64,000 bases of DNA. It comes from Firmicutes bacterium UBA2530. Lineage in GTDB: Bacteria > Bacillota > Clostridia > Tissierellales > Sedimentibacteraceae. This document shows positions 34,170-43,358 of the stretch, piece after piece (the first letter of the stretch is position 1; each line of letters begins with the position of its first letter). The notes under the pieces are model-generated. The model made no database searches. It was not told the DNA's origin and saw nothing but the letters and a program-made list of their open reading frames with translations. The position numbers were made by a program, and so were the translations under genes. The stretch is from positions 111,433-175,432 of the forward strand of contig DDNC01000013.1 of the NCBI GenBank assembly GCA_002340985.1, in the 5' to 3' direction.

Positions 34170-34514
34170 TTATGTTCTTGTTATTTTGGGAACAGAAAAC
34201 TGCATGAGTTCTCTTAAGGAAATAACAACCTGTTCCATAGCAGATTGTACAGCTGATACATCCCCTAAGATGAATACAGACCCACTGAACCTATCAACAA
34301 ATCCTATTTTAATAGGTGCAGTCTTTTTAGCTATATCCACAGCGATGATTGCAACCTCCGGTGGAGTTATGGTTAAAATACCGATTGCATGATACTTTTC
34401 ATCATTCAAGCCTAATTTTTCAAAGATTCGATCATCTGGATTTGCTATAATATGTGCTAATGTCACTTGTTTACCTGGTACTGATTCAAATATCTTTCTT
34501 TCTAATATATTCAT
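34170..34514 (-). CDS. eutS: Microcompartment shell protein EutS (copy 2), first gene of the operon
   Basis: A 114-residue EutS/PduU-type protein, clearly a paralogue of copy 1 (SVPGKQVTLAHIIANPD; AIGILTITPPEVAIIAVDIAKKTAPIKIGFVDRFSGSVFILGD). The two copies differ mainly at the N-terminal barrel region and pore surroundings, which suggests division of labour. It has an AGGGAG site and heads the 18-gene eut operon. Confidence 0.94.
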   Translation of the reverse strand: MNILERKIFESVPGKQVTLAHIIANPDDRIFEKLGLNDEKYHAIGILTITPPEVAIIAVDIAKKTAPIKIGFVDRFSGSVFILGDVSAVQSAMEQVVISLRELMQFSVPKITRT

Positions 34515-34821
34515 TTACTCCCTCATTTCAAAATAAAAGCACAACACACATTTATTTAAGTATTCCCTTTATAAACAAATTTTAGCCACTTAGAATTAGA
34601 TTTCTGCTTGTATGATAACAAAAGAAGATTGACACATTTTACCGTACTGAATGCAATAACATTATTATCATTACCTTCATGAAATAAATTATTATATAAA
34701 TAGGGGGGAAAAGGGAAAAAGAATTAATTCACTTTAAAGAGGTGAGAAAGGTTACCTTAGAAAATCATGTATTAGTTGATGAAAGTCTTAATATAAAGGA
34801 TACTCATAATAAACCTTATTT
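34515..34821. other. Leader region of the eut operon
   Basis: About 307 bases with no convincing gene. On the minus strand, near the eutS start, AAATAAA can pair with TTTATTT around a GT-rich loop before a T-rich run, a weak candidate attenuator. I could not find a convincing sigma-A or sigma-54 promoter. On the plus strand a GTG frame (34742-34891, 49 codons) with a good AGAGGTG site is present but runs into the opposite methyltransferase gene and matches nothing I recognise. Confidence 0.4.
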
Positions 34822-35580
34822 CTATTTAATAGCCACAGCCTCAAAAGTAATCATTTCTTCAGAATTAGATGGATACTGTCCAAATTTATAATTTGCAGAA
34901 ATTATGATATCTTTAAATCCCGTGCTTTCAAGTATTAATTTAAATTCTTCCACTCCGTACCATCGTAACGGAAAGCACTCCAATTCGGTTTGAATAAGCA
35001 CTCCATCACGCCATTTTTCGTACCTTCCATGAGAAACAGTATATTGATTTATATAGTCGATCTCCACAATTTTGCTTTCTAAAGTGATTATGTCCCCATT
35101 AGAGCAATTCCATGTCCTTGTGGAAACCATCCCTGTAGAAAAATCTGTCTGCATTGATATATCAACAATTAATCGTCCGCCTGCACATAAATGTTTATGA
35201 AAATTCTGCAATGCCTTTATAGAGTCTGCTCTTTGATTCAGCAGAAGGAACGTTCCCGTTGGAACTATAATCGCATCATATTCCATTTCTTGTATAAAAG
35301 ATTCCATCTTTGCTTCAAAAAGCATGGGATTCAGACCCTTTTTGCTGCAATTTTCACGACATATATTCAGCATGTCTTTCGAACTGTCAAACCCATCTAC
35401 TGTAAATCCTTTTTCTAAAAGCGGAACCAGAACACGGCCGGTTCCTGTTGCAGGCTCAAGAATACGACCCCTGCACAAGCTTAATCTATCAATGTAAAAT
35501 TCTATATCTCCAAAAGAATGACCTATGGGCTTATCTATATCATATACCTCTGAAGACAATCTGCCATAATAACTTAACAT
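34822..35580 (-). CDS. Class I SAM-dependent methyltransferase
   Basis: A 252-residue Rossmann methyltransferase: SAM motif GRILEPATGTGRVLVPLLEKGFTVDGFDSS, then MLFEAKMESF and YDAIIVPTGTFLLL, and a C-terminal sheet with DIIISANYKFGQ. Substrate is unknown. It is a single gene next to the eut operon head, transcribed in the same direction but separated by the 307-base leader. Confidence 0.88.
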   Translation of the reverse strand: MLSYYGRLSSEVYDIDKPIGHSFGDIEFYIDRLSLCRGRILEPATGTGRVLVPLLEKGFTVDGFDSSKDMLNICRENCSKKGLNPMLFEAKMESFIQEMEYDAIIVPTGTFLLLNQRADSIKALQNFHKHLCAGGRLIVDISMQTDFSTGMVSTRTWNCSNGDIITLESKIVEIDYINQYTVSHGRYEKWRDGVLIQTELECFPLRWYGVEEFKLILESTGFKDIIISANYKFGQYPSNSEEMITFEAVAIK

Positions 35581-35700
35581 ATTTTATCCACCTTTGTTCT
35601 TGATTTTTTCTAACCCTATTAAACCTACCTAATTAAATTGATTTTTATAAGTAAAAAATATAACTGTCAAATCGGATATCATCAGAATATCTATTTTACT

Positions 35701-36588
35701 TTATTTTACTCTTCTAATAGGAATATAAATATCCATAACGGTATCCTTTCTATGATGACAGCGTTCATCATAGAATTCAAAATCAATTTTGCCTTCATCG
35801 TAAATATACTCACTATCTTTAAACCAATCTTCAAAGATATATTTCCAAGTGCTTGCAATAATCTCTGCAAACCCTGTTTGTTCATTGCCATTTGAAGTAT
35901 CCACAGGAGTCGTTGTGAAAACTGCATACTCGGCTTCCGGAATTTCTACTGTTAGCATATCTTCCTCTACCTTTGAAAAGTCATCGACAATTACACCCAA
36001 AAGATATATTACATTTCCATCTTCAGATAATGGAACACACAATCCCACCTCACCATGTTTAGCCGGATTTAAAATTCTGTACATTTTACTTTCTAAATTT
36101 TCACCTTTATAATTGCTCCAGTAGGATGCAATATCTTTTGTATATGCAGCCTCGGTAATATTTGTTTTAATTCCATACCCAGCGACTTTAAATGCGGGTC
36201 TTTTTACAATAACAGGATTCATAATATAACCTCCAATTTCAAATATTGTTTTTGTATCAGCATATCGAGCCATCCGTACCATATACTGTGTGGGACTATA
36301 ACCATAAGTTTTACGAAAGGCCTTAGCAAATCCACTGGGTGTTTCAAATCCATAGTCAAAAGCAATATCAATGATTTTTCTGCCATTGAATAATTCTGTT
36401 GCTGCTAAAGACAACCTGCGTCCTCGTATGTATTCCATGACAGATACACCCTTACACAGACTAAAAACCCTGCAAAAGTGGTAAAGAGAATATCCGGAAT
36501 GACCAGCAATTTCTTCAATAGTAATATCTTCTTTGATATGATCTTCAATGAATTTAATACATTTCTCAATTTCTTTCCTATAATTCAA
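35701..36588 (-). CDS. AraC family regulator with GyrI-like effector domain
   Basis: A 295-residue protein. The AraC DNA-binding domain comes first (residues about 5-105, ITIEEIAGHSGYSLYHFCRVFSLCKGVSVMEYIRGRR and IIDIAFDYGFETPSGFAKAFRKTYGYSP). A GyrI/SOUL-type effector-binding domain fills about 125-295. This order is that of Rob- and BltR-like multidrug-responsive regulators. No dedicated target gene is next to it. Confidence 0.9.
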   Translation of the reverse strand: MNYRKEIEKCIKFIEDHIKEDITIEEIAGHSGYSLYHFCRVFSLCKGVSVMEYIRGRRLSLAATELFNGRKIIDIAFDYGFETPSGFAKAFRKTYGYSPTQYMVRMARYADTKTIFEIGGYIMNPVIVKRPAFKVAGYGIKTNITEAAYTKDIASYWSNYKGENLESKMYRILNPAKHGEVGLCVPLSEDGNVIYLLGVIVDDFSKVEEDMLTVEIPEAEYAVFTTTPVDTSNGNEQTGFAEIIASTWKYIFEDWFKDSEYIYDEGKIDFEFYDERCHHRKDTVMDIYIPIRRVK

Positions 36589-36722
36589 TTCTCACCACCT
36601 GTGCCTTTCTTACATATGATAATTTTATTATAACAACAATTTGTAAAAGAAGCTGTTCCTGTTTTGCTAATATTACTTAGCCCCTTTTATTATCTGGATT
36701 TAGTTTTAAGATTATATAAAAT

Positions 36723-36756
36723 AAATGTACTAGGATCTTTATGTCTTAGTACATTT
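36723..36756 (-). terminator. Terminator between GNAT and AraC/GyrI genes
   Basis: Arms AAATGTACTA and TAGTACATTT (10 perfect pairs, 14-base loop) are followed on the minus strand by TTTATTTTATA. It is placed to end the transcript of the GNAT gene at 36845. Confidence 0.65.
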
Positions 36757-36844
36757 ATAATTTTATTTAATTTTTATATATTTGAACAACTTTAAATCCC
36801 TTGGTAATGATGAGTACCGAAAGCAGAATGTCAAATTAATAAAA

Positions 36845-37690
36845 TTATATCTTCATAAGCATTTCATACTGATTAACAGAATGCTCAAACCCTAATTTAA
36901 GTAAGAAATCTTTAGTAGATTTAGATTCATAATCAACATTAAGAATACTGATTCTATGTGATTTAGTATTTTTTATCATATCTGTCATTATACTTCTTGC
37001 AATTCCTTTACCTCTAAAATGCCTATTTACTGCTATTTGAGGAATATCTCCTGTTCTTTTATCAATAACACCATACCCAACAATGGTATTATCAAAATGT
37101 ACAATAGAGTATAGGAATTCCTCTGGTACAGCATTGATTGAATCAATAGAATTCTGCCATGAAGGTTTAAAGTCCCAAAAATCTGTTATTTGTCCCCAGT
37201 CTATTCTGTCAACATGTTCAACCTTACAGGTTGTTATCGGATTATATTTATTTTTATCTAACTGAAAGCATGTAAAATCTCTCTGAATCTTGAACCCTTG
37301 TTTCTTGTAAAGCTGAACTGCAGATGTATTAGATTTAATTACTTCAAGTAAATACTGCTCTACTTGTTTTTGTTTAAGTAATTCCTTGATATTCAGAAGC
37401 ATATTGCTTGTGATGCCTTGTCTTCTATATTCGACTATAACGCCTGTTCCAAGGTCATATACAGTTGACTTACCATTCCAATTTCGAAATCCATTTAAAA
37501 CAAATCCAACTAACATCTCATTATTAAATGCACCAATGGATAACTCGGAGACATAACCTCTTCTTTGAAGCATTTGTTTGAACTTCCAAAGGGGCAAATC
37601 CAAATTAACTTGATAATCGGAAAATGCATCTAAAAATGCCTTATGGAGAGTTTCAGTACTTATTTTGTCTAATATTCTATAACTAAGCAT
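36845..37690 (-). CDS. GNAT family N-acetyltransferase with two GNAT-like halves
   Basis: A 281-residue protein. The first half holds the acetyl-CoA motif YDLGTGVIVEYRRQGITSNML and the later SNTSAVQLYKKQGF; the second half holds GDIPQIAVNRHFRGKGIARSIMTDMI and STKDFLLKLGF. So two GNAT domains are present. Substrate unknown. The gene has an AAGGAG site. Confidence 0.88.
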   Translation of the reverse strand: MLSYRILDKISTETLHKAFLDAFSDYQVNLDLPLWKFKQMLQRRGYVSELSIGAFNNEMLVGFVLNGFRNWNGKSTVYDLGTGVIVEYRRQGITSNMLLNIKELLKQKQVEQYLLEVIKSNTSAVQLYKKQGFKIQRDFTCFQLDKNKYNPITTCKVEHVDRIDWGQITDFWDFKPSWQNSIDSINAVPEEFLYSIVHFDNTIVGYGVIDKRTGDIPQIAVNRHFRGKGIARSIMTDMIKNTKSHRISILNVDYESKSTKDFLLKLGFEHSVNQYEMLMKI

Positions 37691-37831
37691 TTATTATTTT
37701 CTCCTTTTTGTTTTTTATCCACCTTACAACGACTTATCCGTTCCTTCAGAAATGGTTTGTATCACAACAACCCTACTTAATCCTTCTTATTTACTTAATC
37801 TCATCTGATAGGAAAATTTGTTTTCTCAAAG

Positions 37832-38380
37832 CTATAATAGCTTTCTCATTACAATTGCATTTTCTTTAAATGGTGGAACATGCCTATAATCAATAAATTC
37901 ATTAAATGTACAAATTTCTTTGAATCCATTATTTATATATATATTTCTTGCGTTTTTCCAATTTTCTGAAACAATTAAAATTATTGACTTTGGAGATTCT
38001 ACTAATTCTGGAATATATTTAATGAAGAATTCAAACATTGCTTTACCTAATCCATAGCCCCTGACCTTGGGAAGAATACCCATTGAAGATATGTATAGCT
38101 CATTGCCATTTGTCTTATGACTGTCCTTGATTAAATGTCCAAATGTAAATTTATCCCTATCAACATTTTCACTATACTCCCATATCTCTGAGCATATATA
38201 GCCAATAACTTCATTATCATATTCCATTACTATAAAACCTTGTTTAAAAGTTTCGATTCTTTGAAGAAATACATCTTTATCTTCACATACAATTTTAGAA
38301 AATGAGGATTGCTCTATTTCCATTATATAATCAATATCACTTTTTTCAACAATACGAAATTTAATTTCATTAATATTCAT
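37832..38380 (-). CDS. GNAT family N-acetyltransferase
   Basis: A 182-residue single-domain acetyltransferase with the acetyl-CoA-binding segment ISSMGILPKVRGYGLGKAMFEFFIKYI and the end NARNIYINNGFKEI. The architecture resembles RimI-type enzymes, but the substrate cannot be told. Confidence 0.86.
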   Translation of the reverse strand: MNINEIKFRIVEKSDIDYIMEIEQSSFSKIVCEDKDVFLQRIETFKQGFIVMEYDNEVIGYICSEIWEYSENVDRDKFTFGHLIKDSHKTNGNELYISSMGILPKVRGYGLGKAMFEFFIKYIPELVESPKSIILIVSENWKNARNIYINNGFKEICTFNEFIDYRHVPPFKENAIVMRKLL

Positions 38381-38439
38381 AAAATCCCTCCATAAACATA
38401 ATGATTTATCTGCACTGTAGTTGTAATTTGTAACTTGCT

Positions 38440-38634
38440 CTATTTTTGGTTGTTACTATCTAAAACAGAACCGGCTATGATGCCAATAAGCATTCCTAAT
38501 CCAGCCCCTAAAGCTATACAAAATATAAAGTTATCCCAATTCATAATAATATTTATAATAATTCCTATACAAACACCAAAGCACAATCCAAGTGGTATAC
38601 CCATTGTTAAATATTTATTTGTATCTTTCTTCAT
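38440..38634 (-). CDS. Small membrane protein of unknown function
   Basis: A 64-residue protein with two glycine-rich membrane helices (YLTMGIPLGLCFGVCIGIIINIIMN and FIFCIALGAGLGMLIGIIAGSVL). The ATG at 38634 follows AGAGGTG and is preferred over the longer frame. Small glycine-zipper proteins like this are common in Firmicutes near acetyltransferase genes; function unknown. Confidence 0.65.
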   Translation of the reverse strand: MKKDTNKYLTMGIPLGLCFGVCIGIIINIIMNWDNFIFCIALGAGLGMLIGIIAGSVLDSNNQK

Positions 38635-38840
38635 ATCATACACCTCTTTCAAATTAAACTTACATAATTGTATCTGAATGTTCACTCATCCTTTCTTTAA
38701 GCTTTGCATATACTTATCTGCTTTAAAAACTTAAAGAATTCTTCTTTTGTCATCCACAAATAGAATATTGTTTCACCGCTAATTTATCAAAGAAAATGCT
38801 CATTTTACAAAGATGTATTGGCCATAGTCTATAAATACCC

Positions 38841-39332
38841 TTAGATTTCTACATAGGAAAAAGCATTCCCATGCTTTTTTATTACTGCTTCCAAATCTTC
38901 AGGCTTTATCCAAACTGTTGCTGTATTGTCGTTAGGATGAATACCGATATGATGAAAATACCGAACATCGCTGTCTAATACAACTTCTACTTTGCAGCTT
39001 GTATCATTTAGTACACCAAGTGGTGTGACAGCACCTTTTTCCAATCCTAAAATTTCATATAATGCACTCTCAGATGCAAAGCTTAGAGGTCTGCTATTTA
39101 GCTTTGCCTTTAATTCCTTTAAGTCAACCCGTTTATCTTTTTGAACAGATATGAGAAAATATCTTTTCTTTTTATCATCCCGTACAAATAGGTTTTTAAC
39201 TACTTGGTTATTGGTATCAATGCAAAGATTGTCCATTTCATCTATTGTATAAACAGCAGGATGCTCAATAATATCATACTTTATATTCATGTCAGATAAA
39301 TAATCAAATACTCTTTGCCTCTCTGATTTCAT
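38841..39332 (-). CDS. YbaK/ProX family aminoacyl-tRNA deacylase
   Basis: A 163-residue protein of the prolyl-tRNA editing family: KYDIIEHPAVYTIDEMD, the catalytic-type lysine region QVVKNLFVRDDKKKRYFLI and KGAVTPLGVLND. Members hydrolyse mischarged tRNAs such as Ala-tRNA(Pro). The ATG at 39332 is eight bases after GGGAGGG; a GTG 9 bases earlier is less likely. Confidence 0.9.
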   Translation of the reverse strand: MKSERQRVFDYLSDMNIKYDIIEHPAVYTIDEMDNLCIDTNNQVVKNLFVRDDKKKRYFLISVQKDKRVDLKELKAKLNSRPLSFASESALYEILGLEKGAVTPLGVLNDTSCKVEVVLDSDVRYFHHIGIHPNDNTATVWIKPEDLEAVIKKHGNAFSYVEI

Positions 39333-39341
39333 AATTAACAC

Positions 39342-39592
39342 CCTCCCAAAATATAAATATTACTTACTTCGCTTTTATACTTATATCATTGTATACTCTC
39401 TCTGTCAAACCATCAAGCTATTACTTCATATATCTATTTCTTTTCTTCAACATTCAAGTTATTCTATGTCATCTATATTTCAGCCTATTTTAAGGGTCAA
39501 AAACCGGTGTTTTTTCACTGATTTTTGACCCTATTTTCGCGCTTAAACCACTACCACTCTATTATTTCTTCTCCGTACTACAGCTCATCACC
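39342..39592. terminator. Intergenic region with long hairpin
   Basis: The only structure is a hairpin at 39493-39532 with 11-base arms AGGGTCAAAAA and TTTTTGACCCT, 18 bases apart. It lies downstream of the flavin-binding gene on the minus strand, but a proper U-run is missing on that side, so terminator function is only probable. No gene seen. Confidence 0.5.
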
Positions 39593-40084
39593 TTATTTAA
39601 TTTTCCCTTCTTCAGTCTCCACTTTATTCACAAAGTCCATATTGTAACGAACAGCACCGTGATCTTTAATTACCGTGGCTCTTGTGATGCGAATTGCCAA
39701 AATAATGCAGTTTTCATTCTTTTCATTATTTGCGTCGTCGTACCAATTGGCAAATGCTTTACGAAGTTTAGACCTTAATTCAGCATTTTTGGGGTCTAAA
39801 ACCCATCCGAGATTTTCGCCGATTCCGTTTCCGGAAACCCATTCGGAGCAAACTGAAAATGCAACTTCTTGGTTTTGAGCTATCTGCTGCATTTTAGTTG
39901 ATTTTGCACAAGTAGTAACATAAAACACACCATCTTCATAATAAGCATCCACATCACGAACATAAGGACGAGGATTACCGTCAGCGTTGGGTTCCATTGC
40001 GATAGTCGAGAGAGAGATTGTATTATCTTTTCCGTTTCCACACCTTTCCTCAATTATTTTTACCCCTTCTTCATACCTGTTCAT
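39593..40084 (-). CDS. Pyridoxamine 5'-phosphate oxidase-like flavin protein
   Basis: A 163-residue split-barrel FMN-binding protein: NPRPYVRDVDAYYEDGVFYVTTCAKSTKMQQIAQNQEVAFSVC is typical of the PNPOx-like group used as flavin reductases or F420/heme-binding proteins. Function cannot be narrowed. It has an AGGAGGAA site and is a single gene. Confidence 0.85.
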   Translation of the reverse strand: MNRYEEGVKIIEERCGNGKDNTISLSTIAMEPNADGNPRPYVRDVDAYYEDGVFYVTTCAKSTKMQQIAQNQEVAFSVCSEWVSGNGIGENLGWVLDPKNAELRSKLRKAFANWYDDANNEKNENCIILAIRITRATVIKDHGAVRYNMDFVNKVETEEGKIK

Positions 40085-40188
40085 TTTTATTTCCTCCTCA
40101 TAATATTATAATCTCATCTCTAACCTTTATTCCACCTTGGATGAGAGCAGCAAATATTATCCGCAGTGAGATTTATAATTTACATTTA

Positions 40189-42120
40189 TTAAGCTTTCTT
40201 TTCTGATTCTTCTATATTCTTCAACCGTCTCCACAAAGTTGTTACACTTATTCCTAATCTTTCTGCTGCCAGAGATTTATTGCCATTTGTTTCTTCAAGA
40301 ACATTTTTAATTGTTTCATTTTCAATGTGTCTTAAAACACCTTTATTGCTTGTTTGAGTTTCCTGCAAAATATTTTCATCTTCATTAATGTAAATAGGTA
40401 CGCCCATGGTAGCTTCATCAATTATGTCAATATTTATTTCATCATTAGCAGATAAAACTACACATCTTTCTATAAAATTTTCCAGCTGTCTTACATTTCC
40501 CGGCCAATCATAAAGAACTATTTTAGCTATTGATTCATTGCTTATTCCCTTAACTCTTCTATTAAGCTGTTTATTTTTTTCATATAGAAAAAATGAAACT
40601 AATTCATAAAGATCATCCTTTCTTACTCTTAAAGGCGGTAGATCCAATCTTAAAACGCAAAGCCTATAATATAAATCCTCTCTAAAATTACCTTTCTCGA
40701 CCTCTTTATACAAATCTCTATTAGTAGCAGCAATTACTCTAACATCTATAGGTATTATCCTGTCATCACCAATTCGTACAACTTCTTTTTCTTGAAGTAC
40801 CCTTAAAAATCTTGCTTGAAGATTAGGAGACATTTCGCTAATTTCATCAAGAAAAATTGTTCCTCCATGGGAAAACTCAAACAAGCCTATTTTTCCACCT
40901 TTTCTTGCACCAGTGAATGCTCCTTCCACATATCCGAACAATTCACTTTCTAAAAGATTCTCAGGAAGAGCTGCACAATTTACTGCAACAAATGGCTTAT
41001 CTGATCTTAAGCTAGCATTATGAATGCTTTGAGCAAAAAGCTCCTTTCCTGTCCCTGTTTCACCCATTATTAATACAGTGCTATCAACCTCTGCATACAA
41101 TCTAGCTTTTTCTTTAGTTTTTATAATTTCTTTGCTTTTACCCTTAATATCATCAAATGTACTTTTAGCAACATGGCCTTTGGCAAGAAGCTTCTTTCTT
41201 ATTTGGTTTTCCATTTTTTGAATTTTTTCAATTTCCTGAAATGTAGCAACAACTCCTAAAATCTCGTCATCAACAATAATAGGAACTCTGTTTGTCACAA
41301 TTGAAGTATTTCCTATTTGCTGAATTTCCCCCAATTCAGGCTGACCAGTCTTAAGAACTATTGTCATGCGAGTATTTTCAACAACATCATCAACTCTTTT
41401 TTCAATGGCATTTTCGTAAGATACACCTGTTAATTTCTGAATAACTGGATTAAAAACTGTTATTAAACCACTTTTATCAATTCCTAATATTCCATCATAA
41501 GCAAAGTCTATTATAGATTTAAGAATTGCTGCTTTTTCTTTTTCCATTAATTGGACTTCCATTAATCCTTTAGCATAACTTATAGCTTCCGAAATAGCTT
41601 CTTTTCCAGTTTCTATGAGAATTCCATAGTATCCAAGTTTACCTAATACATCCATTACTGCCTGTCCACCAATAAATACTCTGCAGCCAGCTAAATATAA
41701 ATAATTAATATGCTGTTCAATTTCCCTTTCAGTTTTTATTGTTGCAGTCATGATTTTTGATGAAAATGTCTTCTCTAGTATATTGCTTACTTTTTTGTAT
41801 GTAACTGCCATATCGCTAAATCCAACAACCCCAATAATATTAGAAAACTCAATTGCCTTATGGATTGAATTTATAACATCATAGCTTCCGAAATCAATAT
41901 TAACTACAGGAATATCTACGTTTCTTTTTATTAAATTACCTGTACCACCACGGCTTATAATGATATTTGCCCCATCTTTAACTGCTCTTCTTGCATGTCT
42001 TAAGCCTTCACTGAACGAACCTTGGTAAACTTCAATATCGTCATTTAGTTCTTTTATAACTATTGTAGCCATCTTGGCCAACTTTTCATCAGGTACAACA
42101 AAGACAATTTTTCCTTTCAA
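40189..42120 (-). CDS. PrpR-type sigma-54-dependent activator
   Basis: About 643 residues: a PrpR_N sensing domain (about 5-190, GKIVFVVPDEKL start), a PAS domain (about 200-305), AAA+ domain (Walker A GETGTGKE, sigma-54 loop GAFTGA, Walker B GGTIFLDEIS) and a C-terminal Fis-type HTH (NGNKSLAAERLGISVTTLWRRLKN). I favour the TTG at 42120, which has GAGGTGG upstream and gives the usual PrpR start; the ATG at 42135 lacks a site. It follows the molybdenum hydroxylase unit and is the likely activator of the two sigma-54 promoters at 48489 and 60843. Confidence 0.95.
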   Translation of the reverse strand: MKGKIVFVVPDEKLAKMATIVIKELNDDIEVYQGSFSEGLRHARRAVKDGANIIISRGGTGNLIKRNVDIPVVNIDFGSYDVINSIHKAIEFSNIIGVVGFSDMAVTYKKVSNILEKTFSSKIMTATIKTEREIEQHINYLYLAGCRVFIGGQAVMDVLGKLGYYGILIETGKEAISEAISYAKGLMEVQLMEKEKAAILKSIIDFAYDGILGIDKSGLITVFNPVIQKLTGVSYENAIEKRVDDVVENTRMTIVLKTGQPELGEIQQIGNTSIVTNRVPIIVDDEILGVVATFQEIEKIQKMENQIRKKLLAKGHVAKSTFDDIKGKSKEIIKTKEKARLYAEVDSTVLIMGETGTGKELFAQSIHNASLRSDKPFVAVNCAALPENLLESELFGYVEGAFTGARKGGKIGLFEFSHGGTIFLDEISEMSPNLQARFLRVLQEKEVVRIGDDRIIPIDVRVIAATNRDLYKEVEKGNFREDLYYRLCVLRLDLPPLRVRKDDLYELVSFFLYEKNKQLNRRVKGISNESIAKIVLYDWPGNVRQLENFIERCVVLSANDEINIDIIDEATMGVPIYINEDENILQETQTSNKGVLRHIENETIKNVLEETNGNKSLAAERLGISVTTLWRRLKNIEESEKKA

Positions 42121-42207
42121 AGCAATCCACCTCATTGATAACGTTTGACTATATTATAACTGATATTATTTAAAATATAAAATATATTTTTATAAACATA
42201 GCATTGT

Positions 42208-42657
42208 TCATCTTACACCAAAATCATAATTGTTTTCCCTTAATATATTTACAACCTTTTCGTAGCTCTTAGTCAATATGCTTCCACACTTGAGCATGTA
42301 AGAACTATTGTTATTTTCAAATTTATTAACTCCCATAATGTCTATGCACTCAAGACTATGGAATACATCCTCAAACCAATCAATAAACTCATCGACCATA
42401 CTGCTGTAATTTTTATGTCTATTTTCGTTGTCACTCCCCTTTCCTGCATATAAACTCAATATCATGATTCCTCCTGAAAGAACTCCACATATGCTTTGTC
42501 TTCCACCAAATCCTTTACACAGCCCATTAACACTTTTTATTAAATCTTCATTCTCAATTCCTTCTTCATCTAATGCCAATTTCATCATTATTTGAGTACA
42601 GCAATAACCCAATGAGGACAGTTCGAAAACTTTCATTACTAAATCATTATTTTGCAT
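42208..42657 (-). CDS. C-GCAxxG-C-C family redox protein (DVU_1555-like)
   Basis: A 149-residue protein with the cysteine pattern LGYCCTQIMMK, GLCKGFGGRQSICGVLSGG and later single cysteines, matching the C-GCAxxG-C-C family. Its members probably bind an Fe-S cluster and occur next to molybdenum hydroxylases. The ATG at 42657 has AGGAGG seven bases upstream and overlaps the methyltransferase gene by 11 bases. Function in the hydroxylase system is not established. Confidence 0.85.
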   Translation of the reverse strand: MQNNDLVMKVFELSSLGYCCTQIMMKLALDEEGIENEDLIKSVNGLCKGFGGRQSICGVLSGGIMILSLYAGKGSDNENRHKNYSSMVDEFIDWFEDVFHSLECIDIMGVNKFENNNSSYMLKCGSILTKSYEKVVNILRENNYDFGVR

Positions 42658-43348
42658 AATCTTCCTCCTTGCGAGCAACCATTAAAAAATATCCTAACTT
42701 TAATTTAATCAATAATTTCCTTAAATTATTATCAATGCACAATTTATCAATAGTTCCGCCATTAAAAATTATATCTGCCAAAGACTGTATGATTAAGTTA
42801 TCATGAAATTGTTCAAGCTCTATAATAAAACCTTTTTTTTTCAGTAGTTTCCTTAACTCATTTAAATTAAAAGGATTTTTCAAACAAGTATTTAGAGAAT
42901 CACCTTCAAATTCATTTAAAAATTCTGTATTTATGGCATATATATCTGAAATTATAAGATAGCCATTATCTTTTAATATTCTAGCTACTTCTTCTAAAAC
43001 TTTTTCTTTATTATCCATCAAGGATAATGTGCATTCTGCCAAAATTCCGTTAAACGCATTTTTTTCAAATAAAGTTTTATCAGCAGAACACACTAAGATA
43101 TCAGTATCTTCGTTTAATTTTCTCGCTGAGGATACAAGTTTTTCAGATATATCCAATCCATAAATATTAAAAGTATAATTACGCTTTATATAGCTAATTG
43201 TAGCACCCATACCACAGCCTAAATCAAGCAAGTAATCATTCACGGCAAAATTGCAGTATTCTAATGCTATTTTTGTCAGTTCAAATCCCCCTGGTCTTAA
43301 AGCATTTCCTAAACAATCATATATGATATCACTTTCATATATATTCAT
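42647..43348 (-). CDS. SAM-dependent methyltransferase, DVU_1556-like (TrsM)
   Basis: A 233-residue class I methyltransferase with VNDYLLDLGCGMGATISYIKRN and NGILAECTLSLMDNKEKVLEEVARIL. It resembles the methyltransferase of the DVU_1551-1559 molybdenum hydroxylase set, where it may act with the radical SAM protein on an unknown substrate. It lies 10 bases after the oxidoreductase gene. Confidence 0.85.
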   Translation of the reverse strand: MNIYESDIIYDCLGNALRPGGFELTKIALEYCNFAVNDYLLDLGCGMGATISYIKRNYTFNIYGLDISEKLVSSARKLNEDTDILVCSADKTLFEKNAFNGILAECTLSLMDNKEKVLEEVARILKDNGYLIISDIYAINTEFLNEFEGDSLNTCLKNPFNLNELRKLLKKKGFIIELEQFHDNLIIQSLADIIFNGGTIDKLCIDNNLRKLLIKLKLGYFLMVARKEEDYAK

Positions 43349-43358
43349 GATTCACCTC

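Noticed and set aside
34560..34610. TGGC...TTG pattern upstream of eutS copy 2, like a sigma-54 promoter
   Set aside because: The spacing between the GG and TG elements is one base short and the GC of the -12 box is missing.
34742..34891. Plus-strand GTG frame of 49 codons with a good ribosome binding site
   Set aside because: It runs into the opposite methyltransferase gene, has no recognisable family and only its first 20 codons look protein-like. Not called as a gene.
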